22,531 bases of DNA, taken from positions 1 to 22,531 of the forward strand of contig JAYFPL010000148.1 of assembly GCA_034927775.1 (NCBI GenBank). Reading direction: 5' to 3'. This DNA is from IOR16 sp034927775 (GTDB lineage: Bacteria > Bacillota > Clostridia > Peptostreptococcales > Anaerovoracaceae). The position numbers and the translations under genes are program-made. The notes below the pieces were generated by a model, which worked only from the letters and a program-made list of their open reading frames with translations, was not told where the DNA came from and ran no database searches. Positions 14,083-22,529 of this stretch are shown here, piece after piece (positions within the stretch are counted from its first letter, which is position 1; each line of letters starts with the position of its first letter).

Positions 14083-14775
14083 ATGAATAGAATAATTGTT
14101 TTAGATATAAAATTTAAATTTGGTGATGTTGATGATACAATTCATCCAATTGTATTAAAAGATGATAAGAATATGATTTTAATTGACTGTGGATATACAG
14201 GTTTTCTTTCTGCAATAGAAAAGGCAATGGAAGAGCATAATCTTTACTGCGGAGATTTGACACATGTTTTGATTACGCACCAAGATCATGATCATATGGG
14301 CTCATTATATAAATTAAAACAGAAATATCCACATATACAGGTAGTTGCAAGCCAAAATGAATCACCATATATTTCTGGTCAATTAAAATCTCTGCGATTG
14401 GAACAAGCAGAGGCCATGCAGGCGAAATTACCTCAAGAACAAAAATCTTTTGGACTGGAGTTTTGTAACATCTTAAAAAATGTAAAACCTGTTAAGGTGG
14501 ATTTAGAAGTATGTGATGGAGATTTTTTTGATTGGTGTGGCGGTTGTACAATAATTGGAACTCAAGGCCATACTCCAGGTCACATTTCCATCTTTGTGAA
14601 TCAGAAGAAAGTTATGATTACTGGGGATGCAGCAGCGCTAGAAAACGGGAAGTTGGTAATTGCAAATCCCCAATATACATTAGACTTAGATGAGGCTGAG
14701 GCATCACTACGTAAAATTCTGACATATGAAGCAAAAGAAATTATCTGCTATCACGGAGGTATCTTAATACCTTAA
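14083..14775 (+). CDS. MBL-fold metallo-hydrolase
   Basis: This 230-residue protein is in the metallo-beta-lactamase superfamily. The metal motif is THQDHDHMG (65-73), followed by GTQGHTPGHIS with His163, ITGDAA with bridging Asp182 and a late His224 (CYHGG). In the canonical HxHxDH motif the second His is here Asp (H66-x-D68-x-D70-H71), a variant seen in other single-domain members. The plan fits small glyoxalase II or lactonase-like hydrolases; the substrate is unknown. AGAGGA precedes the ATG. It sits after folK with a 126-bp gap, so folate co-transcription is possible but not supported. It converges on the TetR gene downstream with only 64 bp between, which show no obvious terminator. Confidence 0.88.
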   Translation: MNRIIVLDIKFKFGDVDDTIHPIVLKDDKNMILIDCGYTGFLSAIEKAMEEHNLYCGDLTHVLITHQDHDHMGSLYKLKQKYPHIQVVASQNESPYISGQLKSLRLEQAEAMQAKLPQEQKSFGLEFCNILKNVKPVKVDLEVCDGDFFDWCGGCTIIGTQGHTPGHISIFVNQKKVMITGDAAALENGKLVIANPQYTLDLDEAEASLRKILTYEAKEIICYHGGILIP

Positions 14776-14839
14776 ATAATCTGTTTTTTATCTTTAAGGC
14801 TCTTTTAGACTTTATATCATTTACTCAATTCGGAAAATA

Positions 14840-15409
14840 CTACTCTGAATATTCTTCTAGAATCAAATTTATCTGCCTCGTAGATCTTTGTATTATTTTT
14901 ATAATAGTCTCTGTAGGGGTATCCATATTGCACTCATTCCATTTGAATAACACCATATAGATACCTCCTACAATGAAATGTATCCAGTACTGATGACTCT
15001 TGCTAAGCTCTTGAACATTTTTCCCTTTCATGTAAAATCTAGCAATACACTCTGAGAATTTAGAAAGCACTTTATGTTGAAGGTCTGATTTTAGTAAAGC
15101 TGCAAAAAATTCTTCATTCTCTTGAAAAGCATTTACTAGTTGGTGTATAACCAAATCTAAAAACTGATCACCCTTTTGCTCAAAATCCAGCTCAGATTTC
15201 TCAAAAATTTCGCTTTGAATTTCATCCATTTTAGAAAGAAGTATATCATCTTTACTATCATAAATCCGGTAAAAAGATTGCCTTGCAATACCAGATTTTT
15301 CAGTAAGTTCAGTAATACTGATATCATCATAATCCTTTGATTTCATTAGTTCCAGCAAGCCCTCATAGAGCCATAACCTTGTTCGCTTTGATCGTCTGTC
15401 CTGTTTCAT
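14840..15409 (-). CDS. TetR/AcrR-family transcriptional regulator
   Basis: This 189-residue regulator has an N-terminal TetR DNA-binding domain. The first helix is RSKRTRLWLYEGLLELM, and the helix-turn-helix is ISITELTEKSGIARQSFYRIY (residues ~30-50), followed by the usual SKDDIL. The rest is an all-helical sensor domain. It is divergent from the NmrA-type oxidoreductase gene, across a 406-bp region with promoters for both and palindromic sites. The natural reading is a repressor of itself and the oxidoreductase, released by a small molecule such as an electrophile or quinone. The ligand is inferred only from the neighbour. Confidence 0.9.
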   Translation of the reverse strand: MKQDRRSKRTRLWLYEGLLELMKSKDYDDISITELTEKSGIARQSFYRIYDSKDDILLSKMDEIQSEIFEKSELDFEQKGDQFLDLVIHQLVNAFQENEEFFAALLKSDLQHKVLSKFSECIARFYMKGKNVQELSKSHQYWIHFIVGGIYMVLFKWNECNMDTPTETIIKIIQRSTRQINLILEEYSE

Positions 15410-15454
15410 AAGTATACTATTGCTCCTAACTCACAAACGCATAGTTTTTTCTAC

Positions 15455-15483
15455 ATAATAGCATAAGTACATCAATATCACAA
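15455..15483 (-). promoter_or_regulatory. Promoter of the minus-strand TetR gene
   Basis: Read on the minus strand, TTGTGA (15483-15478) and TATTAT (15460-15455) are separated by 17 bp, about 45 bases before the TetR start codon. Confidence 0.55.
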
Positions 15484-15534
15484 TCCAATATCCCGGTGTA
15501 AGAGAAAATCGAAGTGTTGCTCTACTATTTTCTA

Positions 15535-15563
15535 TTGACAGATGTAAACATCTCTGATATAAT
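15535..15563 (+). promoter_or_regulatory. Consensus sigma-A promoter of the NmrA-type oxidoreductase gene
   Basis: TTGACA at 15535-15540, a 17-bp spacer and TATAAT at 15558-15563 are a perfect match to the consensus. The spacer holds a palindrome, AGATGT-AA-ACATCT (15540-15553). A promoter this strong would need repression, which fits the divergent TetR gene. The transcript would start near 15570 with a ~245-base leader. Confidence 0.85.
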
Positions 15564-15574
15564 TCCTAAAAACA

Positions 15575-15606
15575 GAGACACTTGTCTCGTAAGAGACAGT
15601 TGTCCG
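15575..15606. promoter_or_regulatory. Tandem TetR-type operators
   Basis: GAGACA-CT-TGTCTC (15575-15588) is a perfect palindrome just past the predicted start site. GAGACA-GT-TGTCCG (15593-15606) is a near copy 18 bp further on. Two-turn spaced palindromes next to a TetR gene are most likely its binding sites. Confidence 0.7.
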
Positions 15607-15815
15607 TTTGGTTGTTATCACAAGCAACGAAATAAAAACTCCTACTGAACTTCTTGAGTTCATTGCATGTATACCTAGGGTGATCGGGGAAAACCGTTAC
15701 TTTCTATTTTGTGAAATTTAAAACATGAATTATGTTTTAAAAAAATAAATTTTTTTATTTTTACAGTGAATCTTATTTTTAATAAGGGTTTCACCATATT
15801 TTAAGGAGGTAAATT
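15607..15815 (+). other. Structured AT-rich 5' leader of the oxidoreductase gene
   Basis: No gene is visible here. TTAAAACAT (15718-15726) pairs with ATGTTTTAA (15732-15740). An A/T hairpin follows at about 15742-15765, then GTGAA..CTTATT faces AATAAG..TTTCAC at about 15768-15796, just before the AAGGAGG of the next gene. None ends in a T-run typical of a terminator in the right place. I do not recognise a known riboswitch. Confidence 0.4.
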
Positions 15816-16790
15816 ATGAAATATCTAGTAACTGGATGTGATGGTCAACTTGGAGGAAGAATTGCTAAAATTATGTCAGAAAAAGTAGCACCTGAGGAAT
15901 TAGTACTAGCTTGTCCTTTTCCTGAAAGACTTAACGAGGAAAAAAAAGCATATTGGAACAAATTAGGTGTTGAAGTCAGGGCTGCAAATTATGACAATAA
16001 AGAAGAAATGGTTGAAGCTTTTAGAGATATAGATAGAATATGTATTATATCAACAGTCACTATTGGCGATATACGTAGAAAACAACATAGAAATGCAGTT
16101 GACGCAGCTGTGGAAGCTGGCGTTAAACATATTACTTATACTTCATATTTAGGAGCAAGCGACCCAAAATATCAACATGTATATGTTACACCAGATCATA
16201 CTTATACTGAAAGTTATATTAAAGAAAAACTAAAAAATACGGATATAAAATATAACTTTATGAGGAACAATTTTTACTTAGAAAATTTTGTTGCTGCAAT
16301 TCCTGTTCTGGCAATGCTTAATAATTTTGAATGGCATACTTTAGCGCAAGAAGGTAAAGCAACATGTGTCGCTAAGGATGATAGCGCTAAACTTGCTGCT
16401 GCACTTATTCTAGGTAAAGGTGAAGATAATGTGGCGTATACTGCTTGTGGTAAAGAAGCAGTATCAATAAAAGAAATTATTGAATTAATTAATGAAATTT
16501 CGGATGCTAAATTTAAATACGTTCCAGTAGATACAGAAGGATTGTATGCATATGCTGCATCTTTAGGTATTCCAAAAGATTCAACAGGTGATTTCTCAAA
16601 ATCACCATTCCCGTGGTGTGCACATGATCTTGTTACAAGTGAGCAATGCATTAAAGATGGTATGTTTAATGTAGCATCTGATGATATTGAAACAGTTACT
16701 GGTGAGGAACGTCGATCTGTTAGGGACGTTGTCAAAGAAAATAAATATATTTATGAACAAAAAATTGCAAAATGGGATGATATAAAGTAG
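15816..16790 (+). CDS. NmrA-type NAD(P)-dependent oxidoreductase (atypical SDR)
   Basis: This 324-residue protein has an N-terminal Rossmann fold with the nucleotide loop GCDGQLG (Gly7, Gly10, Gly13). A second feature is YTSYLGAS (108-115), which matches the active-site strand of NmrA/quinone-oxidoreductase-2-like proteins, where the catalytic Tyr-x3-Lys of classical SDRs is lacking. The family includes NAD(P)H-quinone reductases and redox-sensing regulators. AAGGAGG gives a strong ribosome binding site for ATG 15816. It is divergently arranged with a TetR regulator and has a consensus promoter, suggesting inducible detoxification of quinones or other electrophiles. The transcript ends at a hairpin ~110 bp downstream. 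Confidence 0.85.
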   Translation: MKYLVTGCDGQLGGRIAKIMSEKVAPEELVLACPFPERLNEEKKAYWNKLGVEVRAANYDNKEEMVEAFRDIDRICIISTVTIGDIRRKQHRNAVDAAVEAGVKHITYTSYLGASDPKYQHVYVTPDHTYTESYIKEKLKNTDIKYNFMRNNFYLENFVAAIPVLAMLNNFEWHTLAQEGKATCVAKDDSAKLAAALILGKGEDNVAYTACGKEAVSIKEIIELINEISDAKFKYVPVDTEGLYAYAASLGIPKDSTGDFSKSPFPWCAHDLVTSEQCIKDGMFNVASDDIETVTGEERRSVRDVVKENKYIYEQKIAKWDDIK

Positions 16791-16850
16791 ACATTACTGT
16801 TAATCCTTGTATTTTAAAAGTGCAGTTATCCTAAATAAGTGATTTTGTAT

Positions 16851-16936
16851 ACCTGCTGCAAAGGTCAATAAATAAAATAGTATAAAAATCAGCAAAAAGG
16901 CGTGAGTGAAAGTTACTCACGTCTTTTTATATCCCA
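16851..16936 (+). repeat. Dispersed ~85-bp hairpin repeat, copy 2
   Basis: It matches 8751-8835 end to end. The hairpin arms differ in a way that keeps pairing: copy 1 has T-G and A-T where copy 2 has G-T and A-T at the top of the stem. This suggests the structure is maintained. It follows the oxidoreductase gene by ~60 bases, as copy 1 follows the GNAT gene. Confidence 0.8.
16901..16928 (+). terminator. Terminator after the oxidoreductase gene, within repeat copy 2
   Basis: CGTGAGTGA (16901-16909) pairs with TTACTCACG (16913-16921) around AAG, with one G-U pair. TCTTTTT follows. Confidence 0.78.
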
Positions 16937-16953
16937 GAGGACGACCACGCATC

Positions 16954-16978
16954 TGGGGCTTAAAAACAGGCAAAAATA
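16954..16978 (+). repeat. Short motif shared with 8162-8184
   Basis: GGGGCTTAAAAACAGGCAAA here resembles GAGGCTTAAGAATAGGCAGA near 8162. The rest of 16937-17158 holds no gene. A possible weak promoter (TTGAAC at 17091-17096, TAAATA at 17113-17118) lies before the remnant and the surface-protein gene. Confidence 0.35.
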
Positions 16979-17158
16979 TTATCTGATCGAGGACGAAAAT
17001 TAAGCGAAAATATAGATGACATAGGGTGATGTTAAAAATCTAATATATTTTTCAATTAAATATAGACGTTAGAAATATTTTCCTTTATATTTGAACTAAC
17101 AATAAGTTATTGTAAATATAAAATATAAGACAAATTTATTAATTAGGGGAGGTGCTAT

Positions 17159-17394
17159 ATGATATAAAAAAGGAATAAATCAACTCTTTGAAATATCAAA
17201 ATCTTACTTTGAATACCAGATTAGAAAAAATCTATGGACACTGAAAAGGTTAGTAAAGTTAAAACCGTGGACTGAGTGTAGGTGACACTTATCTTGCGCT
17301 GGTGGGTATTGCAGATGTATATTTTTTTATGGATAGAAATATCAGATTTCTGAAGGATATCAGAATCAAATATCTTTTGGATGATATAGAATGA
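17159..17394 (+). pseudogene. Frameshifted small gene remnant, family unknown
   Basis: GGGGAGG at about 17146-17152 is an excellent ribosome binding site for ATG 17159, but the frame stops after two codons (ATG ATA TAA). One base shifted, it reads on as YKKGINQLFEISKSYFEYQ and RKNLWTLKRLVKLKPW to a stop near 17275. Another shift continues with GDTYLALVGIADVYFFMDRN to a TGA at 17392-17394. Joined, this gives a plausible ~75-residue basic protein broken by two frameshifts. I do not recognise it. It could be a decayed gene, or an untranslated leader of the surface-protein gene that follows 40 bp later. Confidence 0.35.
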
Positions 17395-17433
17395 GCGACT
17401 ATTTGTATGAAGTTTCTTAAGAGGAGATAATAT

Positions 17434-20400
17434 ATGACAAAAAATATTAAAAAAGCTCTTATTTCATTATTAATGACATTTATAATGGTAATTAGCTTAA
17501 TTCCATTTGTGTCAACGACGGTTTTTGCATATGAAACAGGAGGAACTGATAGAGCAAGTGCAACTACTGTAACCGTTGGCTCTACTGAAGTATATACTAG
17601 AGTTGCTCCGAGGTACTACAAATTTATAGCACCCAATACGGCCACTTATACGATTTCAACGTCAGATTCAGCAGGCTATCCTAACACGGATATATTTTCA
17701 AATATCTATGAAGGGGAAATGTTTATAGCGGGCGATGATAATGATGATTATATGGGGCACATTACTTATACTGCTTCACTGATAAAAGATACAGTTTATT
17801 ACATTGATGTTCAAAATTGTTCTTTTAATGATCAAACGTGTATGCTGAATATCTCTGTGGCTACCATCCCACCAACTTTAACAGCGCCAACCTTTAAAGA
17901 TGAAGGTGTAGGCAGTCTCATTGTTTCTGCAAATGCAAAGGCAACTGATATTAAAAACCTAATTCATGTCAGTGACACAGACGCTGGTCAGACATTGATA
18001 TGGACACAAGCTGATGTACCTGACCATGGTACACTAAGCAGTTTTGAAGGAGCAACGGCTAGCAGTGGCAGTACAGATATAACTCCGGGTGGGACTCTTA
18101 CATATACACCAGCGCCAGGTTATTCTGGATTAGATAGCTTTGTTGTTCAGGTTAGTGATGGGACAGATACAGCAACTCGGACGATTAATGTAACGGTTAA
18201 CTCAACAACAGGAATTGTTATAGAGCATTTTTCAGACGAAGTTATAAATACTACGAATTTCACGAACAATGGTTTTTCTTTTAACCTCACAGGGGGTCAC
18301 TTTAATGTTGCGAATGTTCCTACCTATGGATGGACTGGAACAGAGCAAGATGATTTTTATGTAGATAATTATTCAAGTCTTATTCCCTCAGCAGGTATTG
18401 TCGGCTCAATTCAGATTACATCGGGAACATTTAGAGCACATAGTATTTATGTATTCCCTGGTAATACCGGCGATTATGTCAGTAATGAAGGAACCGTTAT
18501 AGTTCGCGGAAAACTGGCTGATGACACAAAGTTTACAAAAACTATATCAGAATCAGATATTATTACAAATATTAATCCCTATAATGGTTTTACATATGTT
18601 GATTTAAGTGAATATAATGCCATTGCAATTAATACACTTGAATTTGAATTGACCGGCAATTTGAGATATCTTGCAATTGATGCGTTCAAACACGAGTCAA
18701 CAGATTTGCCTGCCTTACCAAGCAGTAATGCAACGCTGAAAGCATCCTCAACCGTTAAGGGACAGACCGTAGCAAGCCTTGGAACACCTAATGCAGCATT
18801 AGGGTCTGAAACAGCAGGTTCTGTAACCATAACAGCGGCGAAAGCGGCAGATACCAGCAATACAGGCAGCTTTATCACTCTGTTTGAAAAGAACGATATC
18901 AACGCAACAGTGAAAGCTGTGAAGTATGCTTCCGGAGTTTCTACAGCAAACTTTGAAACGGATGCAGCTTATGCAAACGAAGCGATTACCGACGGTGATT
19001 TCTTCATCATCAAGGTAACGGCTCAGGATACAACAACTGTAAATTATTATAGGGTAAACGTAACAGTAACCCCAGCCGTTCTTGTAATTGATACGACCAA
19101 TCCATCGGCGGGGACTGTCGGAACAGCATATGCAGGTCATACCTTTACAGCAACAGGTGGAACTGGTTTAAAAACCTATGCAGTAACATCGGGCACACTT
19201 CCAACTGGTTTAGCACTTGCAAGTAATGGTACTTTGAGTGGTACACCAACAGCATCTGGAAGCTTTACCTTTACAGTGACCGTAACAGATAGTGCATCAA
19301 CACCGGTAACAGATAGCCATAGTTATAGTATGACGATTAACCCAGCCGTTCTTGTAATTGATACAACCAATCCATCGGCGGGGACTGTCGGAACAGCATA
19401 TGCAGGTCATACATTTACAGCAACAGGCGGAACTGGTTCAAAAACCTATGCAGTAACATCGGGCACACTTCCAACCGGTTTAGCACTTGCAAGTAATGGC
19501 ACTTTGAGTGGTACACCAACAGCATCTGGAAGCTTTACCTTTACAGTGACCGTAACAGATAGTGCATCAACACCGGTAACAGATAGCCATAGTTTTACAA
19601 TTTCGGTAGATGTGGCAATCAGTTCTGATGCAACACTGAAATCATCTTCGACGGTTAAGGGACAGACCGTTTCAAGCCTTGGCACACCAAATCTTACCTT
19701 AGGGTCTGAAACAGCAGGTTCTGTAACCATCACAGCAGCAAAAGCAGCCGACACGAGCAATGCAGGAAGTTTTATTACCTTGTTTGATAAAAATGATACC
19801 AATGCAACGCTTAAAGTGGTAAAGTATGCATCCGGAGCGTCTACAGCAAACTTTGAGACAGACTCTGTCTATGCCAATGAAGCCTTAACAAATGGTAATT
19901 TCTTTATCATTAAAGTAACGGCACAAGATACAACAACCGTAAACTATTATAGAATGAATGTAACAGTAAACCCAGCACCAAGCAGTGGTGGAAACGGCGG
20001 GGGAAGTTCAACTAAAACACCGCAAACAGACCAAGACAAAACCATTGTTATTGTTAATGGTATAGAGCAAGATGCAGGAAAAGAAACAAAGATAACTGAA
20101 GATGGCAAATCAACAATAATCATAGAGGTTGATAATAAAGTTATTGAAAGCAAAATTAATGAAGTCATTAAGAATAACATAATCGGAACAAGCAATTTAA
20201 TTCAAGTACCGGTAGCGGATACGAAGTCTGAAGTTGCAAAAGTTGAGCTGACGGGAGAAATCGTCAAGAGGTTGGAAGAGAACGCCTTTGATGTATCTGT
20301 AAAGCGTGACGACGTAGAGTATGTCATACCGGCAGAAGAATTTACCATCAGTAAAGTTGCTGAAAATCTGGGTATTGCAGAAACTGATTTGGAAGATATC

Positions 20401-21315
20401 AAGGTTGAGGTTAAGATTACAAAGCTGGATAATAAAGTAATTGAGAAGTACAAAGAAGTGGCGAAGAGCAATAATGCTGAACTGGTATTTCCACCTGTGT
20501 CCTTTGAAGTGGTAGCAAAAACCATCAAAGCAGATGGAACAACCGGAAAAATAGCAATCAGTAAATTCAGCAACTACGTGGAAAGAGTTTTAGAAATTCC
20601 AGATGGTGTAGACCCAAGCAAGATCACAACAGGTATTGTATTCAACCCGGATGGAACCTATAGCCATATACCGACAGAGGCTTTCCAAAAGGATGGTAAG
20701 TGGTATGTAAAATTAAATTCTTTAACCAACTCTGAATACTCGGTTATCTGGAATCCTGTTACTGTAAAATCAGTTGAAAAGCATTGGGCCAAAAATGCGG
20801 TCAATGACATGGCATCACGACTGGTTATCTTTAACCCAGAAAGTTTTGTACCAGATAAGGCAATTACAAGAGCAGACTATGCAGAATATATCATCAGATC
20901 ATTGGGGCTTTATAGAGAGGGTTCAACGCATGTGAATAAATTTAAGGATGTTAGTACATCGAGCGATAGAACACTAGCTATTCTCATTGCTAGTGAATAT
21001 GGTATTGTAACTGGCTATACAGATGGCACCTTTAAACCGGATGCATTGATTACTAGAGAAGAAGCTATGGCTATGTACCAGAGAAGCATGAAGGTGACCA
21101 AGCTTGTAGGAAATGATATGAACAGATATCAGAGTTATACGGACTTTACGAAGGTAAGCGGTTGGGCATCTACCTCTGTAAAAGAAGTATTGGCAGCCCA
21201 TGTCTTTAATGGTACCAGTGCAACAACCATTTCACCAAAATCAAACCTGACCTATGCGGAAGCAGTACAGGCAATTAAAAATCTCTTAGTGGAATCGAAA
21301 CTGATTAATAAATAA
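17434..21315 (+). CDS. Secreted SLH-domain surface protein with Ig-like repeats, 1293 aa
   Basis: A signal peptide (residues 1-32: basic start, hydrophobic core, VFA cleavage site) sends it out of the cell. The chain continues with a beta-rich domain (35-145), a CshA/cadherin-like domain (150-255: VSDTDAGQTL to DSFVVQVSDGTDTATR), an unassigned beta domain (260-425), a module starting ATLKASSTVKGQTV (432-546), two near-identical 90-residue putative-Ig (He_PIG) repeats (547-727), a second ATLKSSSTVKGQTV module (730-848), a Gly/Ser linker (848-862), a charged domain (862-1110), and three SLH domains (~1113-1290). The SLH domains bind pyruvylated secondary cell-wall polymer, so it should sit in or on the S-layer, as structural protein or adhesin. 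No enzymatic motif was seen. AGAGGAG precedes the ATG; a terminator follows. It is transcribed alone. Confidence 0.9.
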   Translation: MTKNIKKALISLLMTFIMVISLIPFVSTTVFAYETGGTDRASATTVTVGSTEVYTRVAPRYYKFIAPNTATYTISTSDSAGYPNTDIFSNIYEGEMFIAGDDNDDYMGHITYTASLIKDTVYYIDVQNCSFNDQTCMLNISVATIPPTLTAPTFKDEGVGSLIVSANAKATDIKNLIHVSDTDAGQTLIWTQADVPDHGTLSSFEGATASSGSTDITPGGTLTYTPAPGYSGLDSFVVQVSDGTDTATRTINVTVNSTTGIVIEHFSDEVINTTNFTNNGFSFNLTGGHFNVANVPTYGWTGTEQDDFYVDNYSSLIPSAGIVGSIQITSGTFRAHSIYVFPGNTGDYVSNEGTVIVRGKLADDTKFTKTISESDIITNINPYNGFTYVDLSEYNAIAINTLEFELTGNLRYLAIDAFKHESTDLPALPSSNATLKASSTVKGQTVASLGTPNAALGSETAGSVTITAAKAADTSNTGSFITLFEKNDINATVKAVKYASGVSTANFETDAAYANEAITDGDFFIIKVTAQDTTTVNYYRVNVTVTPAVLVIDTTNPSAGTVGTAYAGHTFTATGGTGLKTYAVTSGTLPTGLALASNGTLSGTPTASGSFTFTVTVTDSASTPVTDSHSYSMTINPAVLVIDTTNPSAGTVGTAYAGHTFTATGGTGSKTYAVTSGTLPTGLALASNGTLSGTPTASGSFTFTVTVTDSASTPVTDSHSFTISVDVAISSDATLKSSSTVKGQTVSSLGTPNLTLGSETAGSVTITAAKAADTSNAGSFITLFDKNDTNATLKVVKYASGASTANFETDSVYANEALTNGNFFIIKVTAQDTTTVNYYRMNVTVNPAPSSGGNGGGSSTKTPQTDQDKTIVIVNGIEQDAGKETKITEDGKSTIIIEVDNKVIESKINEVIKNNIIGTSNLIQVPVADTKSEVAKVELTGEIVKRLEENAFDVSVKRDDVEYVIPAEEFTISKVAENLGIAETDLEDIKVEVKITKLDNKVIEKYKEVAKSNNAELVFPPVSFEVVAKTIKADGTTGKIAISKFSNYVERVLEIPDGVDPSKITTGIVFNPDGTYSHIPTEAFQKDGKWYVKLNSLTNSEYSVIWNPVTVKSVEKHWAKNAVNDMASRLVIFNPESFVPDKAITRADYAEYIIRSLGLYREGSTHVNKFKDVSTSSDRTLAILIASEYGIVTGYTDGTFKPDALITREEAMAMYQRSMKVTKLVGNDMNRYQSYTDFTKVSGWASTSVKEVLAAHVFNGTSATTISPKSNLTYAEAVQAIKNLLVESKLINK
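19071..19324 (+). repeat. Intragenic tandem repeat, unit 1 (270-bp period)
   Basis: This unit differs from the next (19341-19594) at only six of 254 bases by my count. Five of the six changes are silent; one changes Leu to Ser. Each unit encodes one 90-residue Ig-like domain. Confidence 0.95.
19341..19594 (+). repeat. Intragenic tandem repeat, unit 2
   Basis: The second copy of the 270-bp Ig-like domain repeat. The flanking ATLK.SSTVKGQTV modules (about 18727-19070 and 19627-19970, offset 900 bp) are an older, more diverged duplication. Confidence 0.95.
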
Positions 21316-21321
21316 TGCTTT

Positions 21322-21359
21322 AAAAAGGAGTGCACTGAAATATAAGAGCACTCCTTTTT
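21322..21359 (+). terminator. Terminator after the surface-protein gene
   Basis: AAAAAGGAGTGC (21322-21333) pairs over 12 bp with GCACTCCTTTTT (21348-21359) around a 14-base loop. The stem is T-rich at its end, 7 bp after the stop codon. Confidence 0.85.
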
Positions 21360-21489
21360 AACAGAAACTTTAAAGTGGTAGTATTAGTGATTGAGTAATG
21401 AGCATTTATAAATTACTTTTTATTCGCAATAGAAGTCAAGAAATAAAAGTCTTTATGAAATATAATTTAGACATTAGGAGGTGAGAAAA

Positions 21490-22395
21490 ATGGATGAGGT
21501 TGAAACGATTATGGCAGTACAAAGAATGCAAGAATATATAGATGATAATATTTTAAGAAGAATTACGCTAAAAGAATTAGCTGTTGCGGCAGGATATTCG
21601 CCATGGCATGCCGCAAGGGTATTTAAAGAAGTTACCGGTAAAGCACCTTTTGAGTACATTCGTGCATTAAGACTTACTAAAGCGGCATTAATACTGCGAG
21701 ATAGAAATGAAAAGATAATAGATGTAGCAATGGATTTTGTGTTTGATTCTCACGAGGGGTTCACAAGAGCTTTTTCAAAGCAATTTGGGATGCCACCAAG
21801 TAAATATAGTCAATATACACCGCCAATAAAATTGTTTATGCCTCAGAAAGTTTTTGATACCTACCGAGCATTTCATAAAGGAGAGAAAATGATGAGTGAA
21901 AAAAATAATACCAAATCAGTGTTTGTACAGGTGATTGAACGTCCGGTACGAAAAGTTTTATTAAGACGAGGGAAAAAGGCAACCGAGTATTTTGCATACT
22001 GTGAGGAGGTAGGCTGTGATGTGTGGTCTGTACTTTCAAGTGTAAAAGAAGCTCTGTATGAGCCTATTGGAATGTGGCTTCCAAAACATCTTGTAAAAGA
22101 AGGAACGTCACAATATGTGCAAGGGGTAGAAGTTCCGTTAGACTACGCTAATAATATACCTGATGGATATGAACTTATTGAATTGCCACCTTGTAAACTA
22201 ATGGTCTTTCAAGGTGAACCCTACAACGATGATGAGTTTATGGATGCAATCGGCGAAGTTTGGAATCATATTGAAAAGTTTGATCCTTCTATTTATGGAT
22301 ATCAATGGGCACCAGAAATTGCACCAAGATTTCAACTTGCACCAATGGGTTATAGAGGATACATTGAAGCACGTCCCGTTAAAGCTATAAAGTAA
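21490..22395 (+). CDS. AraC-family regulator with GyrI-like effector-binding domain
   Basis: This 301-residue protein starts with an AraC DNA-binding domain of two helix-turn-helices (residues ~10-108: ITLKELAVAAGYSPWHAARVFKEVTG and the AMDFVFDSHEGFTRAFSKQFG stretch, then PPSKY). A C-terminal domain (~141-301) of the GyrI/SHV-like effector-binding type follows, with PDGYELIELPPCKLMVFQGEP and a closing YIEARPV strand. This is the Rob/SoxS-with-sensor plan used for multidrug or small-molecule response. Start choice: AGGAGGTGAG at 21477-21485 fits ATG 21490; GTG 21481 lies inside that site. It is monocistronic and ends at a strong terminator. The target genes are not evident. Confidence 0.92.
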   Translation: MDEVETIMAVQRMQEYIDDNILRRITLKELAVAAGYSPWHAARVFKEVTGKAPFEYIRALRLTKAALILRDRNEKIIDVAMDFVFDSHEGFTRAFSKQFGMPPSKYSQYTPPIKLFMPQKVFDTYRAFHKGEKMMSEKNNTKSVFVQVIERPVRKVLLRRGKKATEYFAYCEEVGCDVWSVLSSVKEALYEPIGMWLPKHLVKEGTSQYVQGVEVPLDYANNIPDGYELIELPPCKLMVFQGEPYNDDEFMDAIGEVWNHIEKFDPSIYGYQWAPEIAPRFQLAPMGYRGYIEARPVKAIK

Positions 22396-22502
22396 ATAGT
22401 AGATACAAAATTATATAAAAGGTATCCCTTTTTAAGCAACCGCCACATGTTAAAATAGAGACCAATGTACATTTAAAAAATTGATGTAGATATTTTAAAA
22501 TT

Positions 22503-22529
22503 AAACGATACCTAATAGGTATCGTTTTT
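22503..22529 (+). terminator. Terminator after the AraC-family gene
   Basis: AAACGATACCT (22503-22513) pairs perfectly over 11 bp with AGGTATCGTTT (22517-22527) around AAT, with a T-run to 22529. It stands about 110 bp after the stop; nothing else is seen between. Confidence 0.85.

Noticed and set aside
19446..19802. Minus-strand open frame inside the surface-protein repeats, with a similar one at 18579-18902
   Set aside because: Both lie antisense to the duplicated ATLK modules and resemble each other only because the modules are repeats.
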